Below are positions 60,314 to 64,000 of a stretch of DNA of 64,000 nt, piece by piece. Numbering within the stretch: the first letter of the stretch is position 1; each line of letters starts with the position of its first letter. The translations under genes were made by a program, and so were the position numbers. Under the pieces are notes generated by a model, which saw only the letters and a list, made by a program, of their open reading frames with translations, was not told where the DNA came from and ran no database searches. Source of the stretch: Neorhizobium sp. JUb45 (GTDB lineage: Bacteria; Pseudomonadota; Alphaproteobacteria; Rhizobiales; Rhizobiaceae); assembly GCF_004343585.1 (NCBI RefSeq), contig NZ_SLYW01000010.1:1-64000 (forward strand), in the 5' to 3' direction.

Positions 60314-61825
60314 ATGCCGCGCTACATCAAACTCGCCGATCCGGATAATGTGCTGCTGGCAATCGATGCTCTTGCGCCGGGAGAGGAGGTTGGCGGCGTG
60401 AGTGTCGCGCAACGCGTGCCCCGGGGGCACAAAATGTCGGTACAGCCGATCGCTAAAGATGCAGCGGTCGTTAAGTATGGCGAGATCATCGGTTTCGCAA
60501 AAGAAGATATTGCGCCAGGCAATTGGGTCCACGAGCAAAACGTGTATATCCGTTCATTTGACAGGGATTATGAATTCGGCGTCGCCGCGAAACCGACTTA
60601 TTACGCTCCGGCTGCCGAGCGTAAAACCTTTCAAGGTTACAAGCGTGCCAACGGAAGATACGGGACCCGCAATTATGTTGCGATCATGACCTCGGTGAAC
60701 TGTTCGGCCAGCGCTGCCCGGTTTATCGCCGAGCAAATAAATCGATCGTCAATCCTGGAGGACTATCCAAACATCGACGGCGTGATTTCGTTGGTTCATG
60801 GCTCTGGATGCGGGCTTGACCTGCACGGAGAGGATTACGAACTGCTCAGGCGAACCCAATGGGGCTATGCGACCAACCCGAACATCGGCGGAGTGTTGAT
60901 GGTGGGGCTCGGCTGTGAATCGTTTCAGATACCACGATGGATGCAATCTTACGGCGTGACGGAGAGCGAAAGTTTCCGTTCGCTGATTATCCAGGAGGTT
61001 GGCGGTACCCGCAAGACGGTGGAGGCGGGTGTTAAAGCAATCTGCGAAATGCTTCCAACCGTCAACCACGCGTCGCGTACAGACGCACCGGCGTCCGAGC
61101 TCATGCTTGCCCTGCAGTGTGGCGGATCTGACGGCTATTCGGGTATTACCGCCAACCCGGCGCTTGGCGTTGCTGTCGATTTGCTCGTGGCGCAAGGTGG
61201 CACGGCCGTTCTTTCCGAAACGCCGGAAATTTATGGTGCCGAACATCTGTTGATACGACGGGCAGAAACATCCGCGATCGGAGAGAGGCTTGCCGAGAGG
61301 ATTCGGTGGTGGGAGGACTACACGAAACGAAACAACATGGAGATGAACAACAATCCATCTCCGGGAAACAAAGCCGGAGGTCTGACGACAATCCTTGAAA
61401 AGTCGCTGGGAGCCTCGGTGAAGGGTGGTTCCACCAATTTGGCCGGTGTGTTCGGCTACGCCGAGCCGGTGACTGCCCGGGGCTTGGTATTCATGGACAC
61501 TCCCGGTTATGATCCCGTTTCGGCAACTGGTCAGGTTGCCGGTGGTGCCAACATGATGTGTTTCACGACGGGTCGGGGGTCAGCCTTCGGTTGTAAGCCG
61601 ACTCCGTCGATCAAACTTGCCACAAACTCGTTTATCTACGAGAGCATGAACGAGGACATGGACATCAACTGCGGCGATGTCCTCGACGGTGTTTCATTAA
61701 CAAGCAAGGGCGAGGAAATCTTTGGAAGGATTCTTGCTGTGGCGTCCGGGGAACGGACAAAATCGGAAATTCTTGGCTATGGGGACAGTGAATTTGTACC
61801 ATGGTCAGTTGGTGCCACTACCTAG
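60314..61825 (+). CDS. UxaA/GarD family sugar-acid dehydratase
   Basis: 503 residues, ATG with GGGAGG upstream. The N-terminal SAF domain (residues about 1-95: VLLAIDALAPGEEV, HKMSVQPIAKDAAVVKYGEIIG) is followed by the GD_AH catalytic domain (GYKRANGRYGTRNYVAIMTSVNCSA, VHGSGCGLDLHG, CGGSDGYSGITANPALG, CFTTGRGSAFGCKPTPSIKLATNS). Cys and His ligands for iron are present. Altronate and galactarate dehydratases share this build. It dehydrates an aldonate or aldarate to a 2-keto-3-deoxy acid; the exact substrate is open. Confidence 0.88.
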   Translation: MPRYIKLADPDNVLLAIDALAPGEEVGGVSVAQRVPRGHKMSVQPIAKDAAVVKYGEIIGFAKEDIAPGNWVHEQNVYIRSFDRDYEFGVAAKPTYYAPAAERKTFQGYKRANGRYGTRNYVAIMTSVNCSASAARFIAEQINRSSILEDYPNIDGVISLVHGSGCGLDLHGEDYELLRRTQWGYATNPNIGGVLMVGLGCESFQIPRWMQSYGVTESESFRSLIIQEVGGTRKTVEAGVKAICEMLPTVNHASRTDAPASELMLALQCGGSDGYSGITANPALGVAVDLLVAQGGTAVLSETPEIYGAEHLLIRRAETSAIGERLAERIRWWEDYTKRNNMEMNNNPSPGNKAGGLTTILEKSLGASVKGGSTNLAGVFGYAEPVTARGLVFMDTPGYDPVSATGQVAGGANMMCFTTGRGSAFGCKPTPSIKLATNSFIYESMNEDMDINCGDVLDGVSLTSKGEEIFGRILAVASGERTKSEILGYGDSEFVPWSVGATT

Positions 61826-61926
61826 CAGATGTCTGAGTTTGCGAGCATCAAAATCGATGTTGGTGGCGCGATGCCTATCGTGACCGCCGCCGGCGAACCA
61901 TGACAGCCCGCAACTAACGCTTTCCA

Positions 61927-62631
61927 TCAATCCGCGTTCCGCAGGTTTATCACTCCGCTCCCCGCAGCACACTCCTCCCAGACGAGTTCGTTGACGGTCC
62001 TCTTGAGATGAACCGTCATGAGAGCGCAGGCGGTTTGCGTGTCACGCGCGATCGCCGCCTGGGCGATCTGTTCGTGCTCGGCATGCAGATCCCTGTTGGT
62101 GACCGGAAACTGCAGGGCAAGCGCCCGGAAGCGCTCGCTGTGCAGATAGAGATTGGCCCTCATCTTCAGATACCAAGGATTGCGACAGGCGCTGACAAGC
62201 ACGCTGTGGAAATGGGCATGGGCTTTCAGCCAGGCCTCGGAGACATCCTGCCCGCGCTGCCCGCGCTCCTCCGGCGTTCTTCCCAGTTCGTGCAGCGCCG
62301 CCACCAGCCGTCCCTCCCAGGCGAGATCGGCATGTTCGATGGCGTCGGTGAGACACAGGCGCTCGATTTCTATGCGCGCCTCGAACAGATAGTTGATGTC
62401 GGAGGCCTCGAACGGGGCGACGCGGAAGCCTCGCTGCGGCTCGGCCACCACCAGACCTTCCGACACAAGCCGTGAGAGGGCTTCGCGCACGACACTCGGG
62501 CTCACCGAAAGCAACTGCGCCAGCTCGGCGATCTTCAGCTTGCCGTCCGGCTTCACCTGCGAGCCCATCACATGGGCATGCAGCTTCCGGTATGTCGTTT
62601 CGGTCAGCGTCGATAGCGATTTGTCGTTCAT
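61927..62631 (-). CDS. GntR/FadR-family regulator, copy 2
   Basis: 234 residues from the ATG at 62631. It is identical to copy 1 over 589 bases and slightly different in the first 25 codons (ETTYRKLHAHVMGSQ versus EMTYRKLHAHMMGPQ). Its C-terminus after NELVWE is its own (ECAAGSGVINLRNAD). HTH and FCD domains are complete. It is convergent with the UxaA-type gene and separated from it by 100 bases. Both regulators should recognise nearly the same DNA and ligand. Confidence 0.9.
   Translation of the reverse strand: MNDKSLSTLTETTYRKLHAHVMGSQVKPDGKLKIAELAQLLSVSPSVVREALSRLVSEGLVVAEPQRGFRVAPFEASDINYLFEARIEIERLCLTDAIEHADLAWEGRLVAALHELGRTPEERGQRGQDVSEAWLKAHAHFHSVLVSACRNPWYLKMRANLYLHSERFRALALQFPVTNRDLHAEHEQIAQAAIARDTQTACALMTVHLKRTVNELVWEECAAGSGVINLRNAD
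61973..62561. repeat. 589-bp identical repeat, copy 2
   Basis: Direct repeat of 55181-55769. The interval between equal positions is 6792 bases, so homologous recombination could delete or amplify the whole FAH-tautomerase-UxaA segment. Confidence 0.85.
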
Positions 62632-63004
62632 GAGCGGGAAACCTAAAGTTCGGAAAAAAGATTGTCGAGGAAAATGTCGCGTTCTCTAGACCGCGTCGAT
62701 GTCCATTTAACCCATACGACCGCAACTGTAACGCAAAACAAGTCTAATTTCGATGGTGCACCAGACATTCCCTTCTAGCCTTTGTGGAATAAAAAAGGCA
62801 AAATATAAAAATATCGACATTAACGGCTCTTTCGTATATTGCTCGTAATCGCGAAAGGCCCGGCAAGCAAGCAACATGGCGGGTTTAGGGGGCCAGTCGG
62901 GTGAACTGATAGCGGGGGAGGAGCTTCGCTTGGCGCGGTCGGCAGTTGCTGTCCGTTTTGCTTGAGGAACCCGGCGGAATTCGGTGAACGGAGGAGGACG
63001 TAGA
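62632..63004. other. AT-rich gap upstream of gntR copy 2
   Basis: No gene is supported. An AAAAAAGATTG (62654-62664) and runs such as AATAAAAAAGG (about 62789) resemble pieces of the shared box but not the full AAAGAT-N14-TAGACA arrangement. Confidence 0.35.
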
Positions 63005-63193
63005 ATGCCGACTGTAATTTCAAAGACGCCGATGCAATTCATCGAGTGCTGTGGAATAGTTGTTCCGATCTCTACCAACGTAAATGACGTGAGAGAGGCG
63101 TATCGGGAGATCGCGCTCGGAGCCTGCATCGCTGGCGCAGCGTCCCTGCCGTTCGCTGTTGTCATACTTTTCCTCATTTTTGTAGGACGCTGA
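63005..63193 (+). CDS. small single-helix membrane protein
   Basis: 62 residues from ATG 63005 with GGAGGAGG a few bases upstream, a very strong site. The first 38 residues are soluble-looking (ISKTPMQFIECCGIVVPIS, with a Cys-Cys pair). The C-terminal third is one hydrophobic segment (ACIAGAASLPFAVVILFLIFVG) ending in Arg. No family recognised. Confidence 0.5.
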   Translation: MPTVISKTPMQFIECCGIVVPISTNVNDVREAYREIALGACIAGAASLPFAVVILFLIFVGR

Positions 63194-63299
63194 GTGTCGT
63201 TGTCGCACGTTCGGGTGCTGCATGAAGCTAGGAACCGGACCTATAGGCGGCGGGCCGGCCCTGTATTGATCGTCGAGCTTAGGGATACAGGGCGATACC

Positions 63300-63720
63300 G
63301 TGAAGGCATTGTCCATTGGTTTCGGCACGGACGCCGCCGCAATACTTGCTGCTATGAGCAAATCGCTGGCCATTATCGAGTTGACCCTCAACGGCAAGAT
63401 CCTGACAGCAAACCCGAAGTTTTGTTGCGCAATGGGCTACGAGGCCATGACCAACCTGCAGGGCGCCATGCGCGCCGTGGGAGAAAATGCTGAAGCAATT
63501 CGCCGGATCGGAGCAGATCCGCTCAGCAGCCGACGATTCGTCTAAGCGCACTGAATAGCAGACCGCCTCCGTCGAGGAGATGGCCGCCGCGTTGGAGGAG
63601 ATCACTACAGCTGCCGCAGATTCAAGCCAGCGCGCCGATGAGACCGGGAAGCTTGTCGCAACCACCCGGGACGATGCGGAGAAGTCCGGCGAAGTGGTTA
63701 GCAGCGCCATCGCGGCGATG
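63300..63720 (+). pseudogene. methyl-accepting chemotaxis protein, degenerate
   Basis: The first part (63300-63545) has the PAS-type start of rhizobial receptors: LSIGFGTDAAAILAAMSKSL, IIELTLNGKILTANPKFCCAMGYE. It then jumps to a later segment (LQGAMRAVGENAEAIRR), implying an internal deletion. A frameshift near 63510 and a TAG at 63556-63558 (TE-stop-QTASVEEM, family norm TEQQAASVEE) break the signalling domain, which continues MAAALEEITTAAADSS to about 63720. The rest of the domain is missing. Not functional. Confidence 0.75.
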
Positions 63721-64000
63721 CGATTGCAAGGATTTTTCGTCGAAGCGAACCGCAGAAGCAAGCTTCCGGCACCCTGGACACCGAAGACAGCTGCATCGGC
63801 GCTAAATGCCACAATCATCGGGCTGATCGAGGAGTGGGCACTTGAACGGAGCGAGCTACAACTCGCTCCTTAAGGTCAGGAACTGGTAAGCGTTGGTTCT
63901 CAAAGGCTTTCATCTTTGACCGTTGTGGCCTCCATTTTTGCTGTTTGCGCAGTAATGCGCTTGCGAGGACGATGATCATTCGCATGTGTGCCGTGATTCC
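63721..64000. other. unassigned end of window
   Basis: An open plus-strand frame continues to 63873 without family resemblance. GTAAGCGTTGGTT at about 63887 may be an insertion-sequence end, but the partner is outside the window. Confidence 0.25.

Noticed and set aside
62707..63177. 156-codon minus-strand frame opposite the small membrane protein
   Set aside because: No ribosome site and low-complexity, shadow-like composition; the plus-strand gene at 63005 has a far better start.
63556..63558. Amber codon in the chemotaxis gene as evidence for recoding
   Set aside because: The same gene also has an internal deletion and a frameshift, so decay explains the stop without recoding.
1..64000. 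CRISPR arrays, rRNA or tRNA genes
   Set aside because: No regularly spaced repeats and no recognisable tRNA or rRNA sequence were seen when reading through the window.

Overview
The window reads as part of a large repABC plasmid (or plasmid-like replicon) of the Rhizobium/Agrobacterium group. The grounds are a complete repA-repB-repC unit with parS sites and a counter-transcribed RNA, a LuxI-type synthase (traI) leading a trbB-trbI mating-pair operon in the gene order known from Ti and rhizobial plasmids, tra-box operators, a DUF1612/integrase pair typical of rhizobial plasmids, and many catabolic genes of soil-bacterial type.

Layout. (1) 1-209: right edge of a Tn3-family transposon, with the transposase C-terminus and a 38-bp terminal inverted repeat. 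(2) 0.4-14.3 kb: an accessory, defence-rich stretch: HNH remnant, large SMC/Rad50-like ATPase with a divergent gamma-glutamylcyclotransferase-like gene, membrane-anchored thermonuclease-like protein plus a small partner, HNH nuclease, IS debris, an IS110 element stopped by an in-frame TAG, then a compact cytosine methyltransferase - McrB - McrC - Vsr operon (LlaJI-like) and a DUF4268 PD-(D/E)xK-like protein. (3) 14.4-20.3 kb: DUF1612 protein, tyrosine recombinase, GNAT acetyltransferase, methyltransferase, VOC protein and a frameshifted DUF4037 gene. (4) 20.6-35.2 kb: replication/partition and conjugation backbone. repABC runs leftward and traI-trb runs rightward from a shared regulatory region holding two tra boxes. 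traR, traM, oriT and the DNA-processing tra genes are not in the window. (5) 35.3-37.0 kb: an IS5-family element (again with an in-frame TAG) that truncates an MFS transporter and marks the border to (6) 37.3-62.6 kb: a catabolic island. It holds thiolase, sugar-acid dehydratase, GguC/AraD1-type protein, old yellow enzyme, Leu/Phe/Val dehydrogenase, HxlR-MATE-MaoC, XRE protein, pyruvate carboxylase, 3-oxoacid CoA-transferase, a second IlvD/Edd dehydratase, a truncated aldehyde dehydrogenase, two nearly identical GntR/FadR regulators, two FAH-superfamily enzymes, an MFS transporter, YciI, two tautomerases and a UxaA-type dehydratase. (7) 63-64 kb: a small membrane protein and a wrecked chemotaxis-receptor gene.

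How it fits together. The backbone replicates, partitions and (with quorum sensing) transfers the plasmid. The left island looks protective. The right island appears to feed sugar-acid or related hydroxy-/keto-acids into pyruvate, 2-oxoglutarate and acetyl-CoA level metabolism, but the exact substrate is inferred, not shown. The least expected regulatory signal is a shared promoter architecture in this island: AAAGAT-N14-TAGACA in the same orientation before three units (GguC, ilvD-like, gntR copy 1), and a related A-tract/GATTTT box directly before TTGAC-type -35 elements of three others (Leu dehydrogenase, CoA-transferase, FAH gene). This suggests one co-ordinated regulon. A 589-bp identical stretch in the two gntR genes, with divergent 5' ends, records recombination that also appears to have destroyed the aldehyde dehydrogenase gene.
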